In this document: positions 27,536 through 35,778 of the stretch, one piece after another
How positions within the stretch are numbered: the stretch's first letter is position 1
How the letters are laid out: every line of letters begins with the position of its first letter
Assembly: GCF_003730135.1 (NCBI RefSeq)
Contig: NZ_RJVO01000005.1
Location: 1-64,000, forward strand
Direction: 5' to 3'
DNA length: 64,000 nucleotides
DNA from: Stagnimonas aquatica
Lineage (GTDB): Bacteria; Pseudomonadota; Gammaproteobacteria; Nevskiales; Nevskiaceae
Translations under genes and position numbers: made by a program
The notes under the pieces: model-generated
What the model saw: the letters and a program-made list of their open reading frames with translations, nothing else
What the model was told of the DNA's origin: nothing
Databases searched by the model: none

Positions 27536-28888
27536 TCAGAACAGGTATTTGGTGGAGAACTGCAAGCGGTCCAGCGCGCCGTCGGCGCCGCTCTCGATCT
27601 CGCGACTGGCGTGGCGGTACTCGACGCCGAAGGTGAGCTTGGCGACCGGCGAGTACAACAGGTTGCCGCTGAAGCTGGTCACGCTCTTGGTCACCGCACC
27701 GCCGGTGAGGGCGATGTCGTTGTCGGCCTGGAAGGTCGAGGCGGTGAAGGTGGAGCGCAGGGTCGGCGTCCACTGGTGCTTGTAGGCGAGATAGCCGGCG
27801 GTGATGCCGATGCTGCTCAGCTCGCCATTGGCCAGCACCGCGTCGGCCGAGGTGCCCAGCGCCAGATAGCGACCCAGGCCCTCGCCGCTGGTGAGCATGA
27901 ACTTGAGATCGTCCTTGCCCAGCGGGATGCGGCCGGAGAAGCTCACGCCGCCACCGGTGCTGCTGTCGCTGACGGCGGCAACGGCGCCCGCAGCCGGGTT
28001 GTCGACATGCAGCTGGCGCAGCAGGCCGGCCAGGCTCAGCTCGGCGGCGCCGAGCTTGAAGTTGTAGCGCGCCACCGCATCGGGGATGCGGCCGTCGCCG
28101 GAACCCGCCACCGTGCCACCACCGCCCGGCAGCACCGAGGTCTCGGTGTTTTCCAGCGCGAGTTGGAAGTTGCCCAGGGTGTAGCGCGCCTGAGGCTGGC
28201 GCATGAACACCGTGCCATCGCTGGGGAAGGCGACGAAGTCCAGCGTCTCCGGCAGCGCGCCCATGTTCTGGAAGGTGCTCCACTCCTGGCCGATCAGCCA
28301 GTTGTCATAGGTGAGGAAGGCGCGGCGCAGGCCAGGGTTGTAGGCATTGGTGACCAGCTCGTTGCCAGTGCCCTGGCTGACGATGAAGTCGAACTCCACA
28401 TGGGTGCCGAGCTTGTGGCCGTCCAGCGCCGTTTCGGTCTTGAGGAACAGCCGGGTTTCCTTGGCGTGGGCGTCGAAGAAGTCGCGGCTCTCGCCGGTGC
28501 CGGTGCTGACCGGGATGGTGCCGGGCACGTAAAAGTCGCGGCTGGTGCTCTGTGCCACCTCGCCCTCGCTGAAGCGCGAGTACATGGCGTCGGCCTTCAC
28601 ATAGCCGCCCCAGGTGAGCTTGGTGTCGCCGATCTTGGTCTCGCCCGGCTTGGCGGCCGGTGCGGCAGCCGCCACCGGGGGCGGAGGCGGCATCGGACGG
28701 GCGGCGCGCTCGGCTGCGAGCTGCGCCTCCAGCGCATCGAGCCGCTGGCGCAGCTCCTTGATGACGGCGGCGGTGTCGGCATCCGGCGCGGCAAGCGCCG
28801 GAGCGGACAGCGACAGGGCCAGCGCGCCGGCGCAGAACGCGCGGGCGGCCAGGGCGAAAGGACTAGCGGGGTAGCGGCTGGGCAGCAT
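27536..28888 (-). CDS. DcaP-like trimeric porin
   Basis: 450 residues: signal peptide (FCAGALALSLSAPALA), a short coiled coil (VIKELRQRLDALEAQLAAER), a Pro/Ala linker, then a beta-barrel starting LTWGGYVKADAMYSRFSEGE and ending in LDRLQFSTKYLF with the terminal Phe. The coiled coil plus GGYVKADA and FDFIVSQGTGNE segments match DcaP-family porins, which take up dicarboxylates and other small acids. Start supported by gaggag 7 nt ahead. Divergent from a NarL-type regulator, with palindromic sites between, so regulation by that protein is likely. Confidence 0.85.
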   Translation of the reverse strand: MLPSRYPASPFALAARAFCAGALALSLSAPALAAPDADTAAVIKELRQRLDALEAQLAAERAARPMPPPPPVAAAAPAAKPGETKIGDTKLTWGGYVKADAMYSRFSEGEVAQSTSRDFYVPGTIPVSTGTGESRDFFDAHAKETRLFLKTETALDGHKLGTHVEFDFIVSQGTGNELVTNAYNPGLRRAFLTYDNWLIGQEWSTFQNMGALPETLDFVAFPSDGTVFMRQPQARYTLGNFQLALENTETSVLPGGGGTVAGSGDGRIPDAVARYNFKLGAAELSLAGLLRQLHVDNPAAGAVAAVSDSSTGGGVSFSGRIPLGKDDLKFMLTSGEGLGRYLALGTSADAVLANGELSSIGITAGYLAYKHQWTPTLRSTFTASTFQADNDIALTGGAVTKSVTSFSGNLLYSPVAKLTFGVEYRHASREIESGADGALDRLQFSTKYLF

Positions 28889-28965
28889 GGGTTTCTCCTC
28901 GGAGTTGTTCTAGTGACAACGGAGCCGAGCTTGATCCCCACCCTGCCGCCGTCACATTCCCCGAA

Positions 28966-29002
28966 GGTCGTAAGACCCAGCCGCTACGACCAAAGTCTTA
29001 CG
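28966..29002. promoter_or_regulatory. Clustered palindromic operator-like sites between porin and regulator
   Basis: Three related elements within 37 nt: ggtcgtaagacc (28966-28977), tacgacc (28985-28991) and gtcttacg (28995-29002); ggtcgta pairs with tacgacc and cgtaagac with gtcttacg. A further ccttacgatc is at 29065-29074. The pattern suits a dimeric response regulator such as the one encoded at 29110, but no binding is shown by sequence alone. Confidence 0.6.
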
Positions 29003-29109
29003 GGCCTGCCGCCCGTTGGCGGGTCGCCGCGTTGCTGGCCGCAAGCCGCCAATTGGTGGCAGGCCCTTACGATCTGGCAGGATGCGGATCGAGGACCAAC
29101 ACTCGCCGC

Positions 29110-29829
29110 ATGAGCTCGCCAGAAATGCCCAGCGCCCAATCGCATCCCGTTGTGGTGATCGCCGACGACCATCCCCTGTTCCGCGCCGCTCTGCGTCTGG
29201 CGGTGGAGCGGGTATTGCCCGGCGTCGCGGTCACCGAGGCCGACAGCTACGAGGGGCTGCGCAACGCCATCAGCAAGGTGCCGGACGCCGACCTGGTGCT
29301 GCTCGACCTGCGCATGCCCGGCGTGCAGGGCTATTCCTCGCTGGTCTGGCTGCGCGCCGAGCACCCCAGCGTGCCGGTGGTGATGATCTCCGCGGAGGAA
29401 GACAGCGCCACCATCCACCGCGCGCTGGACTTCGGCGCCGCCGGCTTCATCCCCAAGTCCGCCGGCCTGGACGTGCTCACCACTGCCATCACCGCCGTGC
29501 TCGACGGCCAGCTGTGGACGCCGCCGGAAGTAGCCCCGCCGACCACCGACAGCGACGACGCCCAGCTCGCCCGCCGCGTCGCCAGCCTCTCGCCACAGCA
29601 GTTGAAGGTGCTGATGCACCTGGCCGACGGCCGCCTGAATAAGCAGATCGCCTACGACCTGGAAGTGACCGAAGCCACCATCAAGGCCCACGTCACCGCC
29701 ATTCTCCGCAAGCTCGGCCTCTACCGCCGCACCCAGGCCGCCGTGTTGGCGCAGCGCCTGCTGCTGGCCGAGGCGGTGCCTTTGGATGTCAGCAGCTTTG
29801 CGACGGGTGGGGAGGATGACGAGGGGTAG
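29110..29829 (+). CDS. NarL/FixJ-family response regulator
   Basis: 239 residues. Receiver domain with acidic pocket VIADDHP and phospho-acceptor Asp66 in LLLD-like VLLDLRMPG, GFIPKSA near its end; then a LuxR-type helix-turn-helix (LSPQQLKVLMHLADGRLNKQ, EVTEATIKAHVTAILRKLGL). I chose the ATG at 29110; an earlier in-frame start at 29032 would run over the promoter region. No sensor kinase is adjacent. Related orphan regulators control acetate and alcohol metabolism in other gammaproteobacteria; here the divergent porin is the obvious target. Confidence 0.9.
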   Translation: MSSPEMPSAQSHPVVVIADDHPLFRAALRLAVERVLPGVAVTEADSYEGLRNAISKVPDADLVLLDLRMPGVQGYSSLVWLRAEHPSVPVVMISAEEDSATIHRALDFGAAGFIPKSAGLDVLTTAITAVLDGQLWTPPEVAPPTTDSDDAQLARRVASLSPQQLKVLMHLADGRLNKQIAYDLEVTEATIKAHVTAILRKLGLYRRTQAAVLAQRLLLAEAVPLDVSSFATGGEDDEG

Positions 29830-29891
29830 TTGTAGGCAGCTTCACTCACCGGCGCGATCACCCCTCAAAGCGCCGGCTCGCCACGAGATTT

Positions 29892-29984
29892 GTAGGGTGG
29901 GCAAAGCGAAGCGTGCCCACGCCGACAATCGCAAACGAGTGCGCGTGGGCCCGGCCTTCGGCCTTCGGCCTTTGCCTACCCTAC
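29892..29984. repeat. 93-bp element with 15-bp terminal inverted repeats
   Basis: Left end gtagggtgggcaaag and right end ctttgcctaccctac are inverted copies with one mismatch. The interior contains a second complementary pair (cgtgcccacgc and gcgcgtgggc). It has no coding capacity, so it looks like a miniature palindromic repeat. It lies between the regulator gene and the compositionally foreign unit starting at 30096. Confidence 0.8.
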
Positions 29985-30095
29985 GCCTGCCTGCCTTGAA
30001 ATATGCCAAGTTTCAATTCGCCCTGGCCAGACGACCCGTGCCAGAATATCCGCGTAACGCGTCAGAACTTCGACTAGAACGCGGGGGAAAATCTA

Positions 30096-31082
30096 ATGAA
30101 CTACCAGACTCGTCAGCAGATTTATCGGCGAATCGAGCGCGCTCGCTCGTCAAAGGTGCTCGCATTCGTAACCGGTGACCGACCGCAGTTGGAGACGCAA
30201 ATTGCTCCGGACTGCATCCCACTCTTTGTCGATCTTTTGGATCAAATTGGTCCAACTAAGAAGATATCCCTGATTCTCCACACGAATGGCGGGCACACCT
30301 CTGCTGCTTGGCGGCTGATTAATCTAATCCGAACATTCTGCGACGAGCTGGAAGTACTAATCCCACTGAAGGCACTGAGTTCTGGGACGCTGATCTCGAT
30401 CGGTGCTGACAAGATAATAATGACGAAGCAAGCAGCCCTAGGGCCAATCGACCCTAGCTTGGTGCATGCGCTCAGCCCCACCGTTCCGGGTCCATTTCCC
30501 GGCCAAGTTCAGCGGGTTCCTGCGAGTGTGGAAGCGGTAAGAGGCTACCTAGATCACGCGACACAAGATCTGAAAATTACTGACGAGGCGGCAAGAGCGA
30601 GCTTGCTTATCGACCTGTCAAATAAGATTCATCCACTAGTGCTCGGCGAAATATTTCGTTCTCGTCAACAAATTCGGTATTTGGCAAAGAAGCTGCTTTC
30701 ACCGCAGATTAGAGACGCCAAAAAAGTGGACAAAATTATTGACTTTCTCTGCGCTGATTCGGGTAGCCATGACTACACAATCAACCGCCGAGAGGCCCAT
30801 GAACTGGGTCTCCCCACAGGGAAACCGTCTGAGTCCTTCTATCGGCTTCTACGCGACGTTAACGCCAGCTATACAGCGGAACTACAACTGCTTGAGCCAT
30901 TATCTGTAGATGTCGTTTTGGGTGTGGCACAGCAAGTGCAGTACACCCACGTGCGCGGGCTGGTTGAAAGTTGCGATGGCGGCAGTTATCGCTTCTTAAC
31001 CGAGGGAACCTATACTCGATTGCCTCAACCTCCCGACGCGATCAATGACCGCAAGAGCTTTGAAGGTTGGAGGAAAATATGA
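30096..31082 (+). CDS. ClpP/SDH-fold serine protease-like protein on a foreign segment
   Basis: 328 residues, no signal peptide. The core matches the serine-dehydrogenase-proteinase (PF01972) branch of the ClpP/crotonase fold: ISLILHTNGGHTSAAWRLIN (oxyanion Gly-Gly at 65-66), LKALSSGTLISIGADKIIM with the presumed nucleophile Ser95, AALGPIDPSL at 114-122, and HDYTINRREAHELGLP at 225-240 with the presumed His/Asp partners. The C-terminal 70 residues are unassigned. Codon use is rich in AAT, ATA, AGA, TTA and CTA, unlike every neighbour, so recent transfer is likely. Ribosome binding site ggggg 8 nt ahead. Its TGA overlaps the next start. Confidence 0.82.
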   Translation: MNYQTRQQIYRRIERARSSKVLAFVTGDRPQLETQIAPDCIPLFVDLLDQIGPTKKISLILHTNGGHTSAAWRLINLIRTFCDELEVLIPLKALSSGTLISIGADKIIMTKQAALGPIDPSLVHALSPTVPGPFPGQVQRVPASVEAVRGYLDHATQDLKITDEAARASLLIDLSNKIHPLVLGEIFRSRQQIRYLAKKLLSPQIRDAKKVDKIIDFLCADSGSHDYTINRREAHELGLPTGKPSESFYRLLRDVNASYTAELQLLEPLSVDVVLGVAQQVQYTHVRGLVESCDGGSYRFLTEGTYTRLPQPPDAINDRKSFEGWRKI

Positions 31083-31291
31083 ACATCAGTCAGACCACTG
31101 CAATGGGTGTCTTTGTAGAACAAGCCGACGCGAGCAATGTTTTCAGGCTCACGACCGGGTCGCTAATCGCAACTGAGACCTCTGCAGGATCCGGAGCACC
31201 AACTTCGACGCACACCAGTCCTCCCTTGGCCTTTCGAGGTGCCGAGGTAGATCAGGACTTGGTCAGTCACGATCATGATTTTCAGTTCTGA
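31079..31291 (+). CDS. 70-residue orphan protein coupled to the protease
   Basis: 70 residues, not recognised. Start ATG at 31079 overlaps the protease stop (ATGA) and has a perfect ggagg 5 nt ahead, so it is a real translated gene. It has no signal peptide or membrane segment; the middle is Ser/Thr/Gly-rich (TSAGSGAPTSTHTSPP) and looks disordered, and the end is acidic and His-rich (VDQDLVSHDHDFQF). Same low-GC composition as the protease. Could be a substrate, inhibitor or adaptor of the protease, or an antitoxin-like partner; none is shown. Confidence 0.7.
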   Translation: MNISQTTAMGVFVEQADASNVFRLTTGSLIATETSAGSGAPTSTHTSPPLAFRGAEVDQDLVSHDHDFQF

Positions 31292-31377
31292 CAAGTCTCA
31301 AGAACGAGGACTGAAGTTAGTTTGCCGCCACCTTTAAGCCGTAACCGCCGCCCAACATCCCCCGGCTTCAGCACCCC

Positions 31378-31974
31378 TCACAAACTCCGCACAAAATCCC
31401 GAATCCCGTTGAGCAGCATCTGGGTGGCGAGGATGACCAGCACCATGCCCATCAGGCGCTCCATGGCGCGGGAGCCACGGGAGCCGATCAGTTTGATCAG
31501 CCAGGGCGAGCAGACCAGCAGCACCGTAGTGCCTAGCCAGGCGAGCACCAGGGCGACGCTCCACTCGAAGATCAGCTCCGGGCGGGTGGAGCTGAGCAGT
31601 AGCAGCACGGCGATGGTCGAGGGGCCGGCGGTGAGCGGCACGGCCAGGGGGACGATGAAGGGATCGGCCACCTCGAACTCGCTGGCGTGCTCGGCGCCGG
31701 GGAAGATCATCCGCAGCGAGATGATGAACAGCAGGATGCCGCCGGCGATGTTCAGCGAGGGCTGCGAGAGTCCTAAGAAGGCGAGGATGCCGTTGCCGGC
31801 CAAGAGGCAGGCCATGAGGATGACCAGCGCCACCACCAGCTCGCGCACGATCACCTTCACCCGCCGCTCGGGTGCGAGCTTGGAGAGCACGGCGTTGAAC
31901 ACCGGCACGTTGCCGAGCGGGTCCATGATCAGGAACAGCGTCATGGCGACGGGTGCGATTTCAGCCCAGTTCAT
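31378..31974 (-). CDS. MarC/YhgN-family membrane protein
   Basis: 198 residues, six predicted membrane helices. Family motifs: LFLIMDPLGNVPVF near the N-terminus, LNIAGGILLFIISLRMIF, and FIVPLAVPLTAGPSTIAVLL with the conserved PLxxGP. MarC (UPF0056) proteins are inner-membrane proteins whose transport function is still undefined; the name's link to antibiotic resistance is not supported. Located 42 nt downstream of the dihydroorotase start-to-stop unit's end, on the same strand, so probably co-transcribed with it. Confidence 0.9.
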   Translation of the reverse strand: MNWAEIAPVAMTLFLIMDPLGNVPVFNAVLSKLAPERRVKVIVRELVVALVILMACLLAGNGILAFLGLSQPSLNIAGGILLFIISLRMIFPGAEHASEFEVADPFIVPLAVPLTAGPSTIAVLLLLSSTRPELIFEWSVALVLAWLGTTVLLVCSPWLIKLIGSRGSRAMERLMGMVLVILATQMLLNGIRDFVRSL

Positions 31975-32016
31975 GGCGGCTCTACTGTCTCAACACGGCA
32001 ACGAGGGAACAGGCCA

Positions 32017-33345
32017 CTAGCGGCCGCCGGCAAAGTCGATGCGCCGACCGCGCGGCGCCAGCACCTTTTCGCCATCCCAGGCCAGCTCGCCGTTGACCCA
32101 GGTCTTGAGGATCTTCGCGCCCAGATTCAGCCCCTCGAAGGGCGACCAGCCACAGAGCGAGAGCACGTCTTCGCGCCGCACCGCCAGCTCGGCCTCGGGA
32201 TCGACCAGGGTGAGGTCGGCCCAGTAGCCCTCGCGTAGGAAGCCGCGCTCCTGCACGCCGAAGCGGATCGCCGGCGCGTGGCAGGCCTTGCGGATGACGG
32301 TGTGCAGGTCCAGCTCGCCGCGCCGCACCAGGCTGAAGAGAGTCGGCAGCGCGTGCTGCACCAGCGGCAGGCCGGAGGGCGCCTTCCAGTAGCCCGCCGA
32401 CTTCTCGGCCAGGGTGTGCGGCGCGTGGTCGGTGGCGATGATGTCGATGCGGCCGTCGCGCACCGCCGCCAGCAGGGCCTCGCGGTCGGCGGCGGTCTTC
32501 ACCGCCGGGTTGCACTTGATGAAGGCGCCGCGCTGCTCGTAGTCGGCATCGGTGAAGAACAGGTGGTGCACGCAGACTTCGGCGGTGATCTGCTTGCCCT
32601 CCATCGGCCCGGGGGTGAAAAAGCCCATCTCCTCGGCGGTGGTCAGGTGCAGTACGTGCAGGCGGGTGCCGTGCTTCTTGGCCAGGCCCACGGCCAGCTC
32701 GGTGGACTTGTAGCAGGCCTCGCGGGAGCGGATGCGGCCGTGCTCGGAAAACGGCACGTCCTCGCCCCAGCGCGCACGTGCGAGATCCTCGTTGTGCTTG
32801 ATGGTGGGCGTGTCTTCGCAGTGGGTGATGATCGGCACCTGGGCGTGGGCGAAGATGCCGTTGAGCACCTCGGGATCGTCCACCAGCATGTTGCCGGTGC
32901 TCGCCCCCATGAACACCTTCACGCCCGGGCTGATGCCGGGCGGCAGGCGCTTGATCTCCTCCAGATTGTCGTTGGCGCCGCCGAAGTAGAAGGCGTAGTT
33001 GCCGTGGCAGCGCCCGGCCGCCAGCGCGTACTTGGCGTCGAGCCGTTCGCGGGTGGTGGTGGTCGGGTTGGTGTTGGGCATCTCGAAGAAGCTGGTGATG
33101 CCGCCGGCCACCGCCGCCGCGCTCTCGGTGGCGAGATTGCCCTTGTGGGTGAGGCCGGGTTCGCGGAAGTGCACCTGGTCGTCGATCATGCCGGGCATCA
33201 GCAGCTTGCCGCCGGCATCGAACACCTCGGCGCCGGCCGGCGCGGTGATCTGGGCGGCGATCTTGGCGATGCGGCCGTTCTCGATCAGCAGGTCGCCGTG
33301 GAGCTCGCGGCCTTCATTGATCATGCGGGCATTGGTAATCAGCAC
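32017..33345 (-). CDS. pyrC: Dihydroorotase, catalytic class I type
   Basis: 442 residues, amidohydrolase fold. Metal site PGMIDDQVHFREPG (51-64) where the usual first His of HxH is Gln57 and His59 is kept; the presumed carbamylated Lys in GVKVFMGAST; His ligands in ITHCED and LHVLHLTT; and the catalytic Asp in ATDHAPHT. The DDQVHFREPG variant recurs in a known subgroup of dihydroorotases, so activity is likely. It closes carbamoyl-aspartate to dihydroorotate in pyrimidine synthesis. Start GTG at 33345, with aggag 8 nt ahead. The window also carries a dead paralogue next to pyrB. Confidence 0.9.
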   Translation of the reverse strand: MLITNARMINEGRELHGDLLIENGRIAKIAAQITAPAGAEVFDAGGKLLMPGMIDDQVHFREPGLTHKGNLATESAAAVAGGITSFFEMPNTNPTTTTRERLDAKYALAAGRCHGNYAFYFGGANDNLEEIKRLPPGISPGVKVFMGASTGNMLVDDPEVLNGIFAHAQVPIITHCEDTPTIKHNEDLARARWGEDVPFSEHGRIRSREACYKSTELAVGLAKKHGTRLHVLHLTTAEEMGFFTPGPMEGKQITAEVCVHHLFFTDADYEQRGAFIKCNPAVKTAADREALLAAVRDGRIDIIATDHAPHTLAEKSAGYWKAPSGLPLVQHALPTLFSLVRRGELDLHTVIRKACHAPAIRFGVQERGFLREGYWADLTLVDPEAELAVRREDVLSLCGWSPFEGLNLGAKILKTWVNGELAWDGEKVLAPRGRRIDFAGGR

Positions 33346-33428
33346 GGGGATGCTCCTGGCCTGGGGTGCGCGATTATCGTCCCCCCGCCCCGCCCTAGCC
33401 AGCTTGCCGCGTCGACAACCGTCGCCGC

Positions 33429-34916
33429 TCAGCCCGCGCGCAGCCGCAGCTCCACCTCAAAGCCGCCGCCCTCGCGATTGCGGAACTGCACACTGCCCTC
33501 GCCCGCCTCCACGCAGCGGCGGACGATGGCCAGGCCCAGGCCGGTGCCGCCGCTGTCGCGGCTGCGGGCGGCGTCGGGCCGGTAGAAGGGCTCGCCCAGG
33601 CGCGCCAGCGCTTCCGGCGGCACGCCGGGGCCACGGTCGCGCAGCCAGACCAGCACGGTGTCGCCACGGGCGGCGGCAGCCAGTTCCACCGGCGGCTGGC
33701 CGTAGCGCAGGGCGTTGCGGACGAGGTTGGCGAGCGCGCGCCGCAGCAGCGCCCGGTGGCCGCGCACCGCCAGCTCCGGCGGCAGCGCCAGTTGCACCCG
33801 GTCCACTGCGTCCTCGTGCTCCAGGGCCTCGGCGACCAGCTCGGCCAGCGGCAGGCGCTCGGCGGTGCCCGGGTCGCGGGTGAGGCCGGCGCGGGAGAAC
33901 AGCAGCAGCTCATCGAGCAGCTCGGACATCTGCTGGGCGTCGTCCTGGATGTCGGCGAAGGCCTCGGCGGCGGCGGCCGGCAGGCGCGGCTCCAGCAGGC
34001 CCAGGCCGATGCGCAGGCGCGCCAGCGGCGAGGTCACCTCGTGGGCGACGTCGGCGACGAACTGCTTCTGCCCGGCCAACTGGTTGTCCAGCCGCGCCGC
34101 CATGCGGTTGACCGCCTCGGCGAGCTGGCCCAGCTCGTCACGCCGGCGCAGTTGCACGCGGGCATCGAAGCGACCGTCGGCGATGCGCTCGGTGGCGCGG
34201 GTTACCGCCACCACCGCGCGGGTGATGCTCCAGATAAAGGGCCACCAGAGCAGGGCCGAGAGCAGCACGGTGAGCAGACCGAACAGCGCCCAGTCACCGA
34301 CGCCGAGATAGCCCAGGAGACTGCGCAGGTCGGCCAGCTCCACGCTCAGCGTCAGCGGCCCGCCCGGCGTGCCACTGCGCCAGGCCGGAATGCGGATGCG
34401 GTACTCGCCAAACCAGCGGGCGCGGCGCAGCTCGATCATCTCGGCGCGGCGGGCGCGGTCCGGGCCGTTGCCAGGCGCGGCGGGCGGCTCCGGCCCCAAC
34501 GAGGGCCGTGGCCCCAACGGCAAGGGCGGCGCGTCGATGGGCGAAACCAGACGTGGCGGCTGCGGCCGCAAGCCCAGGGTGCCGTCGCCCGGCGAAGCGG
34601 GGCGGTCCAGCCCACCCGGTGGCGGTTGCGGAAAGCCGCCCGGCGGTTGGCCGCGCCCCATTGGCCCGCCTTCAAGGCGGTAGCGCAGGTTCTGGCCGGC
34701 AGCGGCGTGTTCCAGAATCGCCGGCCAGTCGGCCTCGGGCGCCTGCGACAGCTCGGCGGCCAGGCGGTCGCCGACATCCAGCAGGCGCTCGCGGGCGCTG
34801 TCGGTGAGCAGCAGGCTCCAGCCCAGGCCGGCGCGGCCCGGCAGCGCCAGGAACAGGGCCGCGATCAGCGCCAGATTGAGCGCCAGCCAGAGCAGCAGCT
34901 TGGGGTAGAGCCTCAT
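33429..34916 (-). CDS. Two-component sensor histidine kinase (CpxA/RstB type)
   Basis: 495 residues. Two membrane helices (about 5-25 and 208-232) flank a periplasmic domain that carries an unusual Pro/Gly-rich stretch (residues 84-152, e.g. PPGGFPQPPPGGLDRPASPG). Then HAMP, the dimerisation helix with phospho-acceptor His292 (ADVAHEVTSPLARLR), and the ATPase with LANLVRNALRYG, DRGPGVPPEAL and GGTGLGLAIV. Starts at 34916, overlapping the regulator stop by ATGA. The Pro-rich insert could be a rigid spacer or protein-binding segment; signal unknown. Confidence 0.92.
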   Translation of the reverse strand: MRLYPKLLLWLALNLALIAALFLALPGRAGLGWSLLLTDSARERLLDVGDRLAAELSQAPEADWPAILEHAAAGQNLRYRLEGGPMGRGQPPGGFPQPPPGGLDRPASPGDGTLGLRPQPPRLVSPIDAPPLPLGPRPSLGPEPPAAPGNGPDRARRAEMIELRRARWFGEYRIRIPAWRSGTPGGPLTLSVELADLRSLLGYLGVGDWALFGLLTVLLSALLWWPFIWSITRAVVAVTRATERIADGRFDARVQLRRRDELGQLAEAVNRMAARLDNQLAGQKQFVADVAHEVTSPLARLRIGLGLLEPRLPAAAAEAFADIQDDAQQMSELLDELLLFSRAGLTRDPGTAERLPLAELVAEALEHEDAVDRVQLALPPELAVRGHRALLRRALANLVRNALRYGQPPVELAAAARGDTVLVWLRDRGPGVPPEALARLGEPFYRPDAARSRDSGGTGLGLAIVRRCVEAGEGSVQFRNREGGGFEVELRLRAG

Positions 34917-35638
34917 GCCGCCTCCGGGTCCACCAGCAGGTAGCCGGCGGTACGCACGGTGCGGATGTAGTGCGGCTGCTTGGGGTCGTCGCCGAGCTTG
35001 CGGCGCAGGCTGGCGATGTGCACGTCGATGGAGCGGTCGATGCCGTCGAAGCTGCGGTCGCGCGCCTGCTCCAGCAATTGCTCGCGGCTGCACACCCGGC
35101 CGCGCCGCTGCGCCAGGGCGAGCAGCAGGTCGAATTCCACCGGCGTCAGCGCCAGCCGCTGGCCGGCCTGCTGGACGCTGCGGGCGCCGACATCGAGACG
35201 CAGATCGCCCACTTCCAGGGCCTTCGGCGCCTCTGCCAGCGGCGCGCTACCGGCACGGCGCAGCAGCGCGCGCACCCGCGCCAGCAGCTCGCGCGCCGAG
35301 ACGGTCTTAGGCAGGTAGTCGTCGGCGCCGCCTTCGAGGCCGTGGATGCGTTCGCTCTCGCCGCCGCGCGCGGTGAGCATCAGGATCGGCAGATTGGACT
35401 CCTCGCGCAGACGCTGGAGGATGCTCAGGCCGTCCATGCCCGGCAGCATCACGTCGAGCACCACCAGATCCCAAGGCTCGCTGCGCGCCCGGGCATAACC
35501 CTCGGCGCCGTCGTGGACGCAGTGCACGCTCAGGCCGTTGCTGCCCAGATAGTCGGCGAGCAGGCGGGCGAGCTTGCGGTCGTCTTCCACCAGCAGCAGA
35601 CGGGCGCCAGGGTGCGGTGCGGGAGCGCTGGCGCTCAC
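34913..35638 (-). CDS. OmpR-family response regulator
   Basis: 241 residues. Receiver domain with LLLVEDD acidic pocket, phospho-acceptor Asp62 (VVLDVMLPGMDG), Thr in LMLTARG and Lys in YLPKTVS; winged-helix DNA-binding domain with LALTPVEFDLLLALAQRRGR and RTVRTAGYLLV. The GTG at 35638 is chosen because ggggag lies about 10 nt ahead; a longer reading has no homology look. Partner of the overlapping kinase. Separated by 140 nt from the ABC/aminopeptidase operon upstream, so it may have its own promoter there. Confidence 0.92.
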   Translation of the reverse strand: MSASAPAPHPGARLLLVEDDRKLARLLADYLGSNGLSVHCVHDGAEGYARARSEPWDLVVLDVMLPGMDGLSILQRLREESNLPILMLTARGGESERIHGLEGGADDYLPKTVSARELLARVRALLRRAGSAPLAEAPKALEVGDLRLDVGARSVQQAGQRLALTPVEFDLLLALAQRRGRVCSREQLLEQARDRSFDGIDRSIDVHIASLRRKLGDDPKQPHYIRTVRTAGYLLVDPEAA

Positions 35639-35778
35639 TGGCGCATCTCCCCTGCGGGCGGGAACAAGCGCGACGGCGTGGCCGGGAGTCGGAGCATGGT
35701 CGGGGGAAGCGGCACAGGGCCTCAGCTTAGGGAAGGCCCGCGCATCCTGCCCAGCGGCGCCGGCGCGGCCGGTGGGAT

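Noticed and set aside
27611-29113. 500-codon plus-strand frame opposite the porin
   Set aside because: Runs through the porin terminus and into the promoter region; no motif and mirror composition.
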